Assembly: GCF_000758725.1 (NCBI RefSeq)
Contig: NZ_CP009428.1
Location: 2,976,001-3,040,000 of the forward strand
Reading direction: 5' to 3'
Origin: Paenibacillus odorifer
GTDB lineage: Bacteria; Bacillota; Bacilli; Paenibacillales; Paenibacillaceae
Length of the DNA: 64,000 nt
Shown: positions 7,462 to 15,865 of the stretch, in pieces
Position numbering within the stretch: the first letter of the stretch is position 1
Layout of the letters: each line of letters starts with the position of its first letter
Made by a program: the position numbers and the translations under genes
Notes under the pieces: model-generated
Database searches by the model: none
Told to the model about the DNA's origin: nothing
What the model saw: the letters and a program-made list of their open reading frames with translations, nothing else

Positions 7462-8936
7462 ACAACTTGTTAGTGCTGCCTCTGCTGATTCCGGCCATTA
7501 CGGCAGTTATACTCATTTTTCTGAAAGAACGAGTACGTCTGCAACGAATCATAAGTGCCGTCAGTGTGTTTTTAAATATCTTTGTTGCAGGATTCATTGT
7601 GTATCAGGTAAATATAAACGGTATCCAGACCTTATATATGGGGGGATGGCGTCCACCTTATGGCATTGTGTTTGTTGCCGATATGTTTTCGGCATTGCTC
7701 GTGTTGACAGCGGCCATTGTTGGTGCGGCTTGTCTGTTTTTTTCCTTCGCTAGCATTGGGGAAGACAGAGAACGGTTTTATTACTACCCGTTTTTCCATT
7801 TTTTATTAACCGGGGTTTTTGGCTCTTTCCTCACCGGGGACCTGTTTAACTTGTTTGTCTGCTTTGAGGTGCTGTTAGTTGCTTCTTACGCTTTGATCGT
7901 ACTTGGTGGGTCCAAGGGTCAACTGCGAGAGACATTAAAGTATGTATTAATTAATGTGATTTCCTCTTCCTTGTTTGTGGCGACGATTGCTTATTTATAT
8001 GCTGCGACAGGCACACTGAATATGGCGCATTTATCTATGCGTGTAGCAGAGGCGGGACAAGGCGGTGTAATGAACGTCATTGCGGTCCTGCTGCTAATTG
8101 TATTTTCGATTAAGGCAGGTTTGCTGCTCTTTTTCTGGCTTCCCGATTCCTATAGTGCACCGCCATTGGCTGTTAGAGCCCTGTTTGGGGCTTTGTTAAC
8201 CAAGGTCGGATTGTATGCAATTACACGTACCTTTACTTTGATTTTTATTCAAGAACCGGGACTCACCCATACATTGATTGCCTGGATGGCGGGGGCGACA
8301 ATGATACTTGGGGCAATCGGGGCATTGGCTTACAACGATCTGGGCCGAATATTTAATTATAATATCATCATCAGTGTAGGATTTATTGCTTTTGGGATCT
8401 CTGTCGCGACTCAGGATTCGTTAAATGGTGTAGTGTTTTATTTAATGCATGACATGGTTGCCAAAGCATTATTATTTTTCCTGGGTGGGATGATTATCTC
8501 AGCTTCGGGCACCGACCGATTAAAAGAAATGGGTGGTTTGATCCGACGTTATCCGTGGACCGGCTGGATGTTTTTTGTACTGACTTTGGCATTGGTTGGT
8601 GTTCCACCCCTTAGTGGTTTCGCTGGAAAAGTGATGATGGTGCGTAGTGGATTTGGAGAGAATCACGTGGCTCTGGCGCTGATTGCACTTGCATCCAGCT
8701 TTGTAGTGTTATATTCCTTGATCAAGGTATTCCAGCAAGTATTCTGGGGTGGCGAGAAAAGGGAAGAACAAGTCAAACCGCTTCATTATAAAGCCATGAT
8801 GGCACCGGCGGCTGTTCTGTTCGTGATTGTAATTCTGATGGGTGTAGGTGCGGAGACGGTAAACGGTTTTGTGAGTCAAGCCGGAGCCGTACTGGCTGAT
8901 CCAGCACTATACATTAACGCTGTCATGAAGGAGTGA
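7458..8936 (+). CDS. mrpD: Na+/H+ antiporter subunit D
   Basis: A 492-residue polytopic protein, homologous to the ND2/ND4 proton-channel subunits of complex I. Seen are the conserved FEVLLVASYALIVLGG region, the LFFWLPDSYSAPPLAVRALF loop (the counterpart of the HxWLPxA loop in MrpA) and LMHDMVAKALLFFLGG with the membrane-embedded Lys. It partners with MrpA to form the two ion pathways. The ATG follows GGAGGAGAG and overlaps the end of mrpC. Confidence 0.95.
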   Translation: MNNLLVLPLLIPAITAVILIFLKERVRLQRIISAVSVFLNIFVAGFIVYQVNINGIQTLYMGGWRPPYGIVFVADMFSALLVLTAAIVGAACLFFSFASIGEDRERFYYYPFFHFLLTGVFGSFLTGDLFNLFVCFEVLLVASYALIVLGGSKGQLRETLKYVLINVISSSLFVATIAYLYAATGTLNMAHLSMRVAEAGQGGVMNVIAVLLLIVFSIKAGLLLFFWLPDSYSAPPLAVRALFGALLTKVGLYAITRTFTLIFIQEPGLTHTLIAWMAGATMILGAIGALAYNDLGRIFNYNIIISVGFIAFGISVATQDSLNGVVFYLMHDMVAKALLFFLGGMIISASGTDRLKEMGGLIRRYPWTGWMFFVLTLALVGVPPLSGFAGKVMMVRSGFGENHVALALIALASSFVVLYSLIKVFQQVFWGGEKREEQVKPLHYKAMMAPAAVLFVIVILMGVGAETVNGFVSQAGAVLADPALYINAVMKE

Positions 8937-8940
8937 TACT

Positions 8941-9414
8941 ATGGCTTTTCAACTATTATTGAATTTCATGATAGCATTCCTGTGGATGTTCCTGCACAAT
9001 GACTGGACTGGGCCACGTTTCGTCATTGGTTTCTTGATCGGTATCCTCATTCTGCTCGGAATGCGACGTTTTTGGCCCAAATTATATCTAGGAAAAGTGT
9101 GGGCAATTATTAAGCTAATCCTTTTACTGCTGCGGGAACTGGTCGTTTCAAGTTATGTAGTGGTAAAAGCCGTTCTGAGACCGGAGCTTAATATACGTCC
9201 AGCAATCTTGAAATATACTACAGAGCTGAAATCGGATTGGGAAGTGGCTACTTTGATCACATTGCTCTGCCTTACTCCCGGATCTGTGGTACTTGAAGTA
9301 TCGGATGATAACCGGACTTTGTATATTCATGCCATGGATGTTGATGATCCCGCACAGTTCAGAGCGAATATCCGTGACACCTTTGAGCGTGCGATATTGG
9401 AGGTGACCCGTTAA
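8941..9414 (+). CDS. mrpE: Na+/H+ antiporter subunit E
   Basis: A 157-residue MnhE/MrpE family protein. It has N-terminal membrane helices and a cytoplasmic domain with LITLLCLTPGSVVLEVSDDNRTLYIHAMD, which is the family hallmark. The gene starts four bases after mrpD and its stop overlaps the mrpF start by one base. MrpE is needed for normal assembly and activity of the complex. Confidence 0.95.
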   Translation: MAFQLLLNFMIAFLWMFLHNDWTGPRFVIGFLIGILILLGMRRFWPKLYLGKVWAIIKLILLLLRELVVSSYVVVKAVLRPELNIRPAILKYTTELKSDWEVATLITLLCLTPGSVVLEVSDDNRTLYIHAMDVDDPAQFRANIRDTFERAILEVTR

Positions 9415-9707
9415 TGATCCATTTTATTCTTATGCTCTCGCTTACGATTATGGCGCTGGCGATTGGTGTATGCGCCTGGCGTTTGTTGAAGGGACCTTCT
9501 TTGCCTGACCGGGTAGCAGCACTGGATACGATTGGAATTAATCTGTTAGCCATGGTAGCCGTTCTTTCTGTTTTACTCCGAACGCAGGCTTTTATCGAAA
9601 TTATTTTGTTAATAGGCATTCTTTCCTTTATCGGCACGACGGCATTTGCCAGATACATCGAAAGGGGAGTGGTGCTAGAACATGGAAACGATCAAGACAG
9701 TCGGTGA
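9414..9707 (+). CDS. mrpF: Na+/H+ antiporter subunit F
   Basis: A 97-residue protein with three predicted membrane helices, of the MnhF/MrpF family. The conserved segment RLLKGPSLPDRVAALDTIG is clear, including the PDRVAALD motif. It starts within the mrpE stop codon and overlaps mrpG by 26 bases, so the last genes are tightly coupled in translation. Confidence 0.95.
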   Translation: MIHFILMLSLTIMALAIGVCAWRLLKGPSLPDRVAALDTIGINLLAMVAVLSVLLRTQAFIEIILLIGILSFIGTTAFARYIERGVVLEHGNDQDSR

Positions 9708-10080
9708 ATTGCTGTTTGCTTTGTTAATTCTGATGGGGGCATTGCTTAGTGCTGTAAGTGCTTATGGACTGATTCGGCTGCCTGATGTTTATCTGAGATC
9801 GCATGCCGCTGCTAAAAGTGCAACCCTTGGTGTTTTATGTGTTCTGAGCGGGGCCTTTCTATATTTTGCATTTTTTCTAGATCATATAAGTGCTAAGCTG
9901 CTACTGGGGATTGTCTTTGTATTTATGACCTCACCTTTATCTGCGCATTTGACAGGTAGAGCTGCTTATCGCTCAGGGGTTCCCTTATGGAATCGCAGAA
10001 TTCAGGATGATTTAAGAGAGGTACTGGAGAAAGAAAAAGCTGTAGCAGCATCCCCTGAACGGGATGTGCCTCAAGAATAA
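9682..10080 (+). CDS. mrpG: Na+/H+ antiporter subunit G
   Basis: A 132-residue MnhG/MrpG family protein with three membrane helices. Typical features are SAYGLIRLPDVYLRSHAAAKSATLG and FVFMTSPLSAHLTGRAAYRSG. It is the last gene of the operon, ending 66 bases before a strong terminator. The complete set A'(AB)-C-D-E-F-G is present in the canonical order. Confidence 0.95.
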   Translation: METIKTVGELLFALLILMGALLSAVSAYGLIRLPDVYLRSHAAAKSATLGVLCVLSGAFLYFAFFLDHISAKLLLGIVFVFMTSPLSAHLTGRAAYRSGVPLWNRRIQDDLREVLEKEKAVAASPERDVPQE

Positions 10081-10141
10081 AATTCAGGAAATGTTAGTCT
10101 GTAATTTCGGATTACAACAATAAGTTTGGATCGCAATAGCT

Positions 10142-10187
10142 AAAAAGCAACAACCCTGCATGAAAACGCGGGGTTGTTGCTTTTTTA
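10142..10187 (+). terminator. terminator of the mrp operon
   Basis: GCAACAACCC (10147-10156) pairs with GGGTTGTTGC (10171-10180), preceded by A's and followed by TTTTTT. The A/T symmetry allows it to work on both strands, so it can also stop the convergent PilZ-like gene. Confidence 0.92.
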
Positions 10188-10214
10188 GATTAAAACTACT
10201 CTTTTTTTGTTATC

Positions 10215-10592
10215 TTAACGAACTAATATTTTGCCTTCTCCAGCAAGTATGCGAAGTACCCTTGGGAGTCGTTCACCGTCATTCTCAGGGATGTCCAACT
10301 GAATGCCGTAGTGGAAACTGCCTTGTTGTTCTTTGTTCCATTTCAATATTCCTTCTATGTACATAGATTCATCCGTAAGATTCATTTCCATGCCAATGCG
10401 TACTAGGTTATTTTCTGGGTTGATATTGAGGGGTAACGATAAGTGGCAACCCGATCGACTGATGTCGAACAATACAGCCCTTACAGGCTTGGAAGGAACC
10501 TGGATGCCGTTAATAGTAAGAATATGAAGATCAAATGTTACAGGTTCTTTAAGGGTATATCGAAAAGGTTCGGTTCTGCGATTAGTGTTCAT
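10215..10592 (-). CDS. PilZ-like domain protein
   Basis: A 125-residue protein. It has an arginine pair in RRTEPFRY and, further on, DISRSGCHLS, corresponding to the two c-di-GMP contact motifs of PilZ domains (RxxxR and D/NxSxxG). The arginine spacing here is R-x4-R rather than the usual R-x3-R, so ligand binding is not assured. The ATG at 10592 is preceded by GGAGGAG at 5 bases; the longer frame is unsupported. A second protein with the same EPFRY and DxSRSGC blocks lies at 33311-33691, so the two are paralogues. The gene stands alone. Confidence 0.75.
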   Translation of the reverse strand: MNTNRRTEPFRYTLKEPVTFDLHILTINGIQVPSKPVRAVLFDISRSGCHLSLPLNINPENNLVRIGMEMNLTDESMYIEGILKWNKEQQGSFHYGIQLDIPENDGERLPRVLRILAGEGKILVR

Positions 10593-10672
10593 ATGCTCCT
10601 CCATACTTTTCCATGTATTATAAATTATCGACATAAAAGTAGGATTAGTGAAGAGCTGATTCTATTTTTGAT

Positions 10673-11482
10673 TTATTTCACTACTTGAGCAGTCTCGTAG
10701 GTAAGGCAGCGCAGACTTTGATCAGGATAACGCATTTCTGCCGTGTAGCTGCTGCCATCTTCCAGCATCATCTGAACAGCGACCATGCCGCGTTTATCAT
10801 TGGTTTCAGTGTTGATTAGTGTTGCTGTAACAATTTTTCGGCTTTCTTTTTGTTTATCTGTAAGGATAGTAATGGCCGTATTGATCCAACTAGCATCTTT
10901 ATAGATGGCGCTGGCAGCAGAAGCGCTAATTGGTGTTCTTTTCAGAGAATTATTAATCGCGGTCGTATTCACTACCATACCGTTTATGGGATCAATTAGT
11001 ACATCGTATTCCCAGAATTCCTTACCTTGCCCTTCTAGGGTCTTGGCGTTATATGGACTGAAATGTACAGCCCATGTCCACGGCAGCGAGGTTCGGGTAT
11101 CACTCAGAATAACCCGCATCTGCAGCTTTCCCATGTCCACTTCGAATAATTTGCGAACGCTTGAAGCAGCGAGAGCAACGGTATCGCTTTGACTCAAATG
11201 CCCTACAGCAGGCGGTGTAACAGTGTTCCGTTTGGATACAGAAGTCTCATTACCAGCCATGTCTATGAAATTGTTAATTTGTTGTATTTCTTTAGGGCTC
11301 GTCTGCTGTTGTAGATCGTCATTCTCTGTGGACACCCGCGTGGGTGCTTCCAACTTCACCCCTGGGGTTTTGATGCTGGTTAAAGCTAAATGGGTGGTGT
11401 TTTGAATGACTGCACTGACGATTAGCAGACTCCCCGAGAACAGGAGTACAGCTAAAGCAGTGGGGAATTTTTTGTTATTCAC
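10673..11482 (-). CDS. membrane-anchored protein of unknown function, downstream of a two-component system
   Basis: A 269-residue protein with one N-terminal hydrophobic segment (TALAVLLFSGSLLIVSAVI) and a large extracytoplasmic part. The ending half contains two stretches (WEYDVLIDPINGMVVNTT; SYTAEMRYPDQSLRCLTYE) resembling PepSY-type modules, but the match is only suggestive. GTG at 11482 is chosen: GGAGGT lies 7 bases upstream, whereas the ATG of the longer frame overlaps that site. It follows the histidine kinase in the same direction with a 60-base gap, so it may be an accessory or target of that system. Confidence 0.6.
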   Translation of the reverse strand: MNNKKFPTALAVLLFSGSLLIVSAVIQNTTHLALTSIKTPGVKLEAPTRVSTENDDLQQQTSPKEIQQINNFIDMAGNETSVSKRNTVTPPAVGHLSQSDTVALAASSVRKLFEVDMGKLQMRVILSDTRTSLPWTWAVHFSPYNAKTLEGQGKEFWEYDVLIDPINGMVVNTTAINNSLKRTPISASAASAIYKDASWINTAITILTDKQKESRKIVTATLINTETNDKRGMVAVQMMLEDGSSYTAEMRYPDQSLRCLTYETAQVVK

Positions 11483-11542
11483 TTGAATAACCTCCATTTG
11501 CTTCGGATGATGCTGAATCTTCCTAACCTTAAACTATAGATG

Positions 11543-12916
11543 TTATAGAGTAGGTGAACAGATGTTATGGAGTTGTAAAAAAATGCGGATACTTGTTCCT
11601 TGACCTAAAGTAGAATTCAGTGAAATTCTGGCTTGATGTGCATCTGCGATTTGCTTGCATAAAGATAAACCAAGACCCGCACCCCCGTATTCGCGTGTGC
11701 GCGATTTTTCACCTCGATAAAAGGGTTCAAAAACACGCGCGCTCTGTTCCGGGGTCATCCCAAATCCCGAATCACATACTTCCAATATGGCTTCATTTTG
11801 CAATGCATAGGCAAGCAAGCGGATGGTGCTCCCTTGCGGAGATGCATGAATGGAATTTTCGACAAGGTTAACCAAGAAGGAAGTTAGCAGATCATGATCA
11901 CCCCAAACCGCAGGGATCGAATAATCCATTTCTAGTTTGATGCCTGCTTCGTCCAATTTAAGCTGCACAATCTGTTTAACCGATTTGAACAAATCTGATA
12001 TGTCTACTTGTTTCAGAGTCAGAGGATGATGCCGTAGGACGGACAAATCCAGCAGTTTGAAGGCAAAATTCTTCAGGCGTAAGGTTTCACTAAGGATATA
12101 TTGACCAGCCATCTGCTGTTCTTCCTGGCCTATATTCGCGGAAGTCAGAAATTCAGCAAATCCCTGCATACTGGTTAAAGGTGTGCGCAGTTCGTGGGCG
12201 AGGTTATCTACCATTCTCTGCTTTTCATCGGCCATATTAGACAGTTCGATCACGTGCTGTTCCACTGCGTTTGCCATTCGGTTAAAGTTCAGGGCTAACT
12301 CACCAAATTCATCTTTACTGCGCAACTGCACACGCTCGGTATATTTGCCTTCAGCGATCGTTTTTGTAGTCTTTGAAAGCTGTTTAAGTGGTTTGGTCAA
12401 CTGCCGGATCAGCAAGTAGAGTAATAGGAGCAGAATTGGACCGATAATCCAGTTAATCATTACAAAAAAACGGTTCAGCTCATGCTGCTTAGCATACAGG
12501 TCACTGATATCACGTTGATAAACGATCGTCAAAGCTTGATAGGGAGCAGGGAGCTCAGTAGAGAGTTGAATAGAATGTGATTCCGGCGTTGAGACGGATG
12601 GGACTCCGGCATTCGGATAAACCAGCTGGTCATTCTCCCAGAGCTGTAGTCCGATTCCCTGCTTATGATAAAATTCACCATAGGATTGAGCCACGCTGGA
12701 GATTAAAGTAGAGGTAAGTGTGGCCCCACGGGTCTGAATCGATTCAAGATTTTCATAAATGTTGTTTGCAATTAATAGCTGTTCGCTTGAAGCACGCTGC
12801 ATTTCGCTGTCCATGTTCAGCTGCCAGCTTTTTTTCATAATCATTATTACACTCACATCTAGGGCGACGATGAAGAAGGCGAGGACTGACAGCAGAATTT
12901 TATGCCAGAATCTCAT
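11543..12916 (-). CDS. sensor histidine kinase
   Basis: A 457-residue membrane kinase. The order is: N-terminal TM helix, extracytoplasmic sensor of ~130 residues, second TM (MINWIIGPILLLLLYLLI), HAMP, HisKA with phospho-acceptor His in NLAHELRTPLTSM near residue 241, and an ATPase domain with N box (NLVENSIHAS), DSGFGM and GGAGLGLSL. It is encoded right after its response regulator with TAG-T-ATG spacing, showing coupling. The longer frame to 12946 overlaps the regulator and is not supported. The stimulus is unknown. Confidence 0.93.
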   Translation of the reverse strand: MRFWHKILLSVLAFFIVALDVSVIMIMKKSWQLNMDSEMQRASSEQLLIANNIYENLESIQTRGATLTSTLISSVAQSYGEFYHKQGIGLQLWENDQLVYPNAGVPSVSTPESHSIQLSTELPAPYQALTIVYQRDISDLYAKQHELNRFFVMINWIIGPILLLLLYLLIRQLTKPLKQLSKTTKTIAEGKYTERVQLRSKDEFGELALNFNRMANAVEQHVIELSNMADEKQRMVDNLAHELRTPLTSMQGFAEFLTSANIGQEEQQMAGQYILSETLRLKNFAFKLLDLSVLRHHPLTLKQVDISDLFKSVKQIVQLKLDEAGIKLEMDYSIPAVWGDHDLLTSFLVNLVENSIHASPQGSTIRLLAYALQNEAILEVCDSGFGMTPEQSARVFEPFYRGEKSRTREYGGAGLGLSLCKQIADAHQARISLNSTLGQGTSIRIFLQLHNICSPTL

Positions 12917-12917
12917 A

Positions 12918-13577
12918 CTAGACCTGAACTTCCAAGCGGTAACCAAGCTTAAATACGGTTTTAATTCGTTCTTCCCAGCCTAGTTTTTTGCGCAGCTGCC
13001 TGATGTGGACATCTACGGTACGGGTATCTCCTTCAAAATCATAGCCCCAGGCTAATTCCAGCAACTTTTCCCTTGATAAAGCAATGTTTCTGTTGCGGAT
13101 AAGGACTTCAAGAAGCTCAAATTCCCTAGCGGTTAAATCTACGGGTAGTTGATCCACCATGACAAGCCTCTCAAGATAACGTACCTCAACGTTTTCACAA
13201 AGAAAATTGGAAGTGCCTTTTTCGCTCCTGCGTAACACCACATTGATTCTTGCCAACAATTCAAGGATTTCAAAAGGTTTAATAATATAATCATCGGCGC
13301 CCAGCTCAAAGCCCTTGATGCGATCAGCCAGTGAATCTTTAGCGGTGATTAGAATCACCGGAATTTGTAAGTGAGCAATCCGCTGCATGATCTCAAAACC
13401 ATCCAGTTCGGGCAGCATTATATCGAGCAGAATTAAATCGGCCTTTTCACGTTCCAGCAGTTCAATAACCTCCAGCCCGCGATAAGCCTTGCTATAGGTA
13501 TGTCCGACTAATTTTAGATTCATAGTAATTAAGTCACTGATTGCACGTTCATCTTCTACGACTATGATATGGCCCAT
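12918..13577 (-). CDS. OmpR/PhoB-family response regulator
   Basis: A 219-residue regulator with receiver domain (acidic EDE at the N-terminus, phospho-acceptor Asp in ILLDIMLPE near residue 52, conserved Thr in ILITAKD and Lys in DYIIKPF) and a C-terminal winged helix (LTAREFELLEVLIRN, DTRTVDVHIRQLRKKLG). It heads a three-gene operon with the kinase and the membrane protein. GGAGGGA precedes the ATG. Confidence 0.95.
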   Translation of the reverse strand: MGHIIVVEDERAISDLITMNLKLVGHTYSKAYRGLEVIELLEREKADLILLDIMLPELDGFEIMQRIAHLQIPVILITAKDSLADRIKGFELGADDYIIKPFEILELLARINVVLRRSEKGTSNFLCENVEVRYLERLVMVDQLPVDLTAREFELLEVLIRNRNIALSREKLLELAWGYDFEGDTRTVDVHIRQLRKKLGWEERIKTVFKLGYRLEVQV

Positions 13578-13711
13578 AGTTCATTGTTCCCTCCTAAGCT
13601 AGCAAATCACTTACTAATGCTAATAAACTATAAACAACTTATTACAGAATTGTCCAGTGAAGGTATGAAAAAGCATCTAGTTCTTCATAATTTTGATTGT
13701 GAATAGAGCTC

Positions 13712-13745
13712 AAAAAGGACTGAAAGAGAACGAAAGCAGTCTCTT
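13712..13745 (-). terminator. probable terminator of the monooxygenase gene
   Basis: On the minus strand AGACTG and CAGTCC/T arms enclose a loop and are followed by TTTTT. It lies ~45 bases past the stop of the minus-strand gene at 13790. The stem is short. Confidence 0.5.
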
Positions 13746-13789
13746 AATCAATCCTAAAACACATCATTATAAGCCTTTGCAACTCTTTA

Positions 13790-15280
13790 TTAATTGGAAA
13801 TTCCATCCGTTGTTGACTTAGGCAAGGGGGGATCGGGGGCAATAAAATCGTGAACGATTTGACGGAAATATTCGTGATTATCATAGCTGTTGTACATACG
13901 CCAGGCCACCGTTTGGGAGTTGCCGAAAAATAACCGCTCGAACTGGGTTTGACGACCTCCGAATGCACCCGCTCCTAGTTCCCACGCCAGCCGGAATAAG
14001 GCATTTCGATACCATGCATCCGAGACATTCCCCTTCAAATACTCATAAAGATAAGAACCAGCGCTTGATGTAAAGTCGGCTTCAGAGGGGATCATGATGA
14101 GACCGCTTGAACTGAGGTTTTGAACCATTTCAACCATTTCTGGATAAAACTCTGAAAAGTGAATGGTTGAAGCCAATAGTGGTCCCTTGTCTGGAACGAG
14201 ATATCCAAATTTGTCGAGCGAAGCCCCTATTTCCGCTGCAAGTCTTAAGGCTTTGAATGTTTCTAAATAGGTTAATATTCTGGAAATAGGCAGAATCGTG
14301 TAGGACTCAAGGACAGCGTTTTGTTCTTCAGCCAAAGACTCTAGCATACCAAGAAAAAACTCGGTTTTTGCAATATAGCGGGTGACAATTTGGTGGGCCA
14401 TATGCGTATGAAAATTACTCTCGCCGAATAATCGGGAACAGTACATCTCATCGCCATAATAAAATATACGATCATGAGGGATAAGTATACGGTCAAAGAT
14501 AACAAGGGTATCCATTTCTTCATATCTTGAACTTAACGGATGGTCGTAAGTAGATGAGGCAGCGTAGCTTTCACGGCAAAAAAAAGTCATTCCAGGCAGA
14601 TCATTAGGCACCGCAAAGGCAAACGCAAAGGGATTATCATCATCCACAAGTGAGGGTGAGGGAGTCGGGAATACAAGCATTTCATCGCAGGTAGCTCCCT
14701 GTGTTGCCATCATAAAAGCACCGGTAACAATCATCCCCTCATCATTGATTTCTACGACTTTAGCAGCGATAGAATCCTCTGTAGCATCAATCTGGCCGGA
14801 TATTTTGCTGGCTTGAGGCTGGATGAAGGCATGGGATAAGGTAATGTCATAATCACGACAGTAGGCATAGTATTTTCTGAGGTTCTCAGCATATTTCGGA
14901 TTAAGGTCCTCAAGGATATCAGCAGCTGTGAAGAGAGACATAATGGCTGTATTCATATAATCGGGGGAGCGTCCTAAAAATCCATGATGTCTATTGGACC
15001 AGAGTTCAATCATTTTTCTCCGGCGTTCTAAATCTTCAGCATTTTTGGGTGGAAGAAAAGATAAACCAACAGGATCTCCAGTATCAGGTGAAGGAAAGGT
15101 CATCTGCGCCAAATAACGTTCATCACACTGCATGTTATACATTTCAGCTTGTGTTTGTATGAGACCCTGAAAGGCAGGGTGTTTGGATAAAGGACCTTCA
15201 ATACGTGTTCCTCTGTACCAGATATTGATCTTTTGCCGGTCGATTCGTTCGATGTATTGATTACCTGTTTTTATAGGCAT
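13790..15280 (-). CDS. 4-hydroxyphenylacetate 3-monooxygenase oxygenase-type protein (HpaB family)
   Basis: A 496-residue FADH2-dependent oxygenase of the HpaB/PvcC family, fitting the usual length of 480-520. Motifs seen include the N-terminal IKTGNQYIERI, IWYRGTRIE, HPAFQGLIQTQAEMYN, and FDRILIPHDRIFYYGD. Such enzymes hydroxylate phenols with a separate flavin reductase (HpaC), and no reductase gene lies nearby. GTG at 15289 overlaps the ribosome binding site GAGGTG, so the ATG at 15280 (6-base spacing) is the likely start. It is a single-gene unit between two divergent or unrelated loci. The substrate cannot be assigned: HpaB relatives also act in siderophore and pigment synthesis. Confidence 0.85.
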   Translation of the reverse strand: MPIKTGNQYIERIDRQKINIWYRGTRIEGPLSKHPAFQGLIQTQAEMYNMQCDERYLAQMTFPSPDTGDPVGLSFLPPKNAEDLERRRKMIELWSNRHHGFLGRSPDYMNTAIMSLFTAADILEDLNPKYAENLRKYYAYCRDYDITLSHAFIQPQASKISGQIDATEDSIAAKVVEINDEGMIVTGAFMMATQGATCDEMLVFPTPSPSLVDDDNPFAFAFAVPNDLPGMTFFCRESYAASSTYDHPLSSRYEEMDTLVIFDRILIPHDRIFYYGDEMYCSRLFGESNFHTHMAHQIVTRYIAKTEFFLGMLESLAEEQNAVLESYTILPISRILTYLETFKALRLAAEIGASLDKFGYLVPDKGPLLASTIHFSEFYPEMVEMVQNLSSSGLIMIPSEADFTSSAGSYLYEYLKGNVSDAWYRNALFRLAWELGAGAFGGRQTQFERLFFGNSQTVAWRMYNSYDNHEYFRQIVHDFIAPDPPLPKSTTDGISN

Positions 15281-15399
15281 AGGTTCCACCTCATTGAAGT
15301 CATCTTTGACTAATAAGCCGTATTATTGCTATTAATGTACGTGACCATGAATCTACGTGTACATTGTCCATATACCGTGTGTGAACAGGGAGTTTGGGG

Positions 15400-15428
15400 T
15401 TGACATAAACGAAGCTGACTTGTATATT
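15400..15428 (+). promoter_or_regulatory. consensus promoter of the blaI-blaR1-like operon
   Basis: TTGACA (15400-15405), a 17-base spacer and TATATT (15423-15428). The BlaI-type operator lies 13 bases downstream, over the expected transcription start. Confidence 0.85.
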
Positions 15429-15441
15429 TTGGATATTGGAT

Positions 15442-15451
15442 TACAAATGTA
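15442..15451. promoter_or_regulatory. BlaI/MecI-type operator
   Basis: TACAAATGTA carries the TACA/TGTA dyad recognised by BlaI and MecI repressors. Its place just behind the -10 element and ahead of the repressor gene suggests autorepression. Confidence 0.72.
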
Positions 15452-15467
15452 GTCATGCCAGGAAAGA

Positions 15468-15860
15468 ATGGTGGATAGTATTATGTCTAAGGAAACTCCA
15501 AGGATTTCGGATGCCGAGTGGGAAGTGATGAAGGTGCTGTGGGCAAGTGCCCCGCGCACTGCAGGTGAGATTGTTGAAGCACTAGAAGGCAGCAGGGACT
15601 GGAACCCAAAGACGGTACGGACGTTGATTAAGCGTCTGACAGAGAAGCGGGCTATTGGTTATAACCAGACAGGTAGGGTGTATTCATATTATCCGCTGGT
15701 GAGGGAAGAGGAATGTGTCCAATCGGAGACACGATCCTTTCTGAAGCGGATCTACGGTGGAACTCTGCGCCCGATGTTGGTCAATTTTTTGCAGGATGAA
15801 AAGTTGTCCCGGGAAGATATTGAAGAATTGAAGAGAATTTTGGATGAACGAAAGGACTGA
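15468..15860 (+). CDS. BlaI/MecI/CopY-family repressor
   Basis: A 130-residue winged-helix repressor. ISDAEWEVMKVLWASAPRTAGE at the N-terminus and WNPKTVRTLIKRL as recognition helix are the family signature, with the dimerisation helices at the C-terminus. It is cut by, or released through, the partner BlaR1-like protease in known systems. The start could also be the ATG at 15483; both have only partial ribosome binding sites (AGGA and GGTGG). The stop is five bases before the protease gene. Confidence 0.93.
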   Translation: MVDSIMSKETPRISDAEWEVMKVLWASAPRTAGEIVEALEGSRDWNPKTVRTLIKRLTEKRAIGYNQTGRVYSYYPLVREEECVQSETRSFLKRIYGGTLRPMLVNFLQDEKLSREDIEELKRILDERKD

Positions 15861-15865
15861 GCCGC

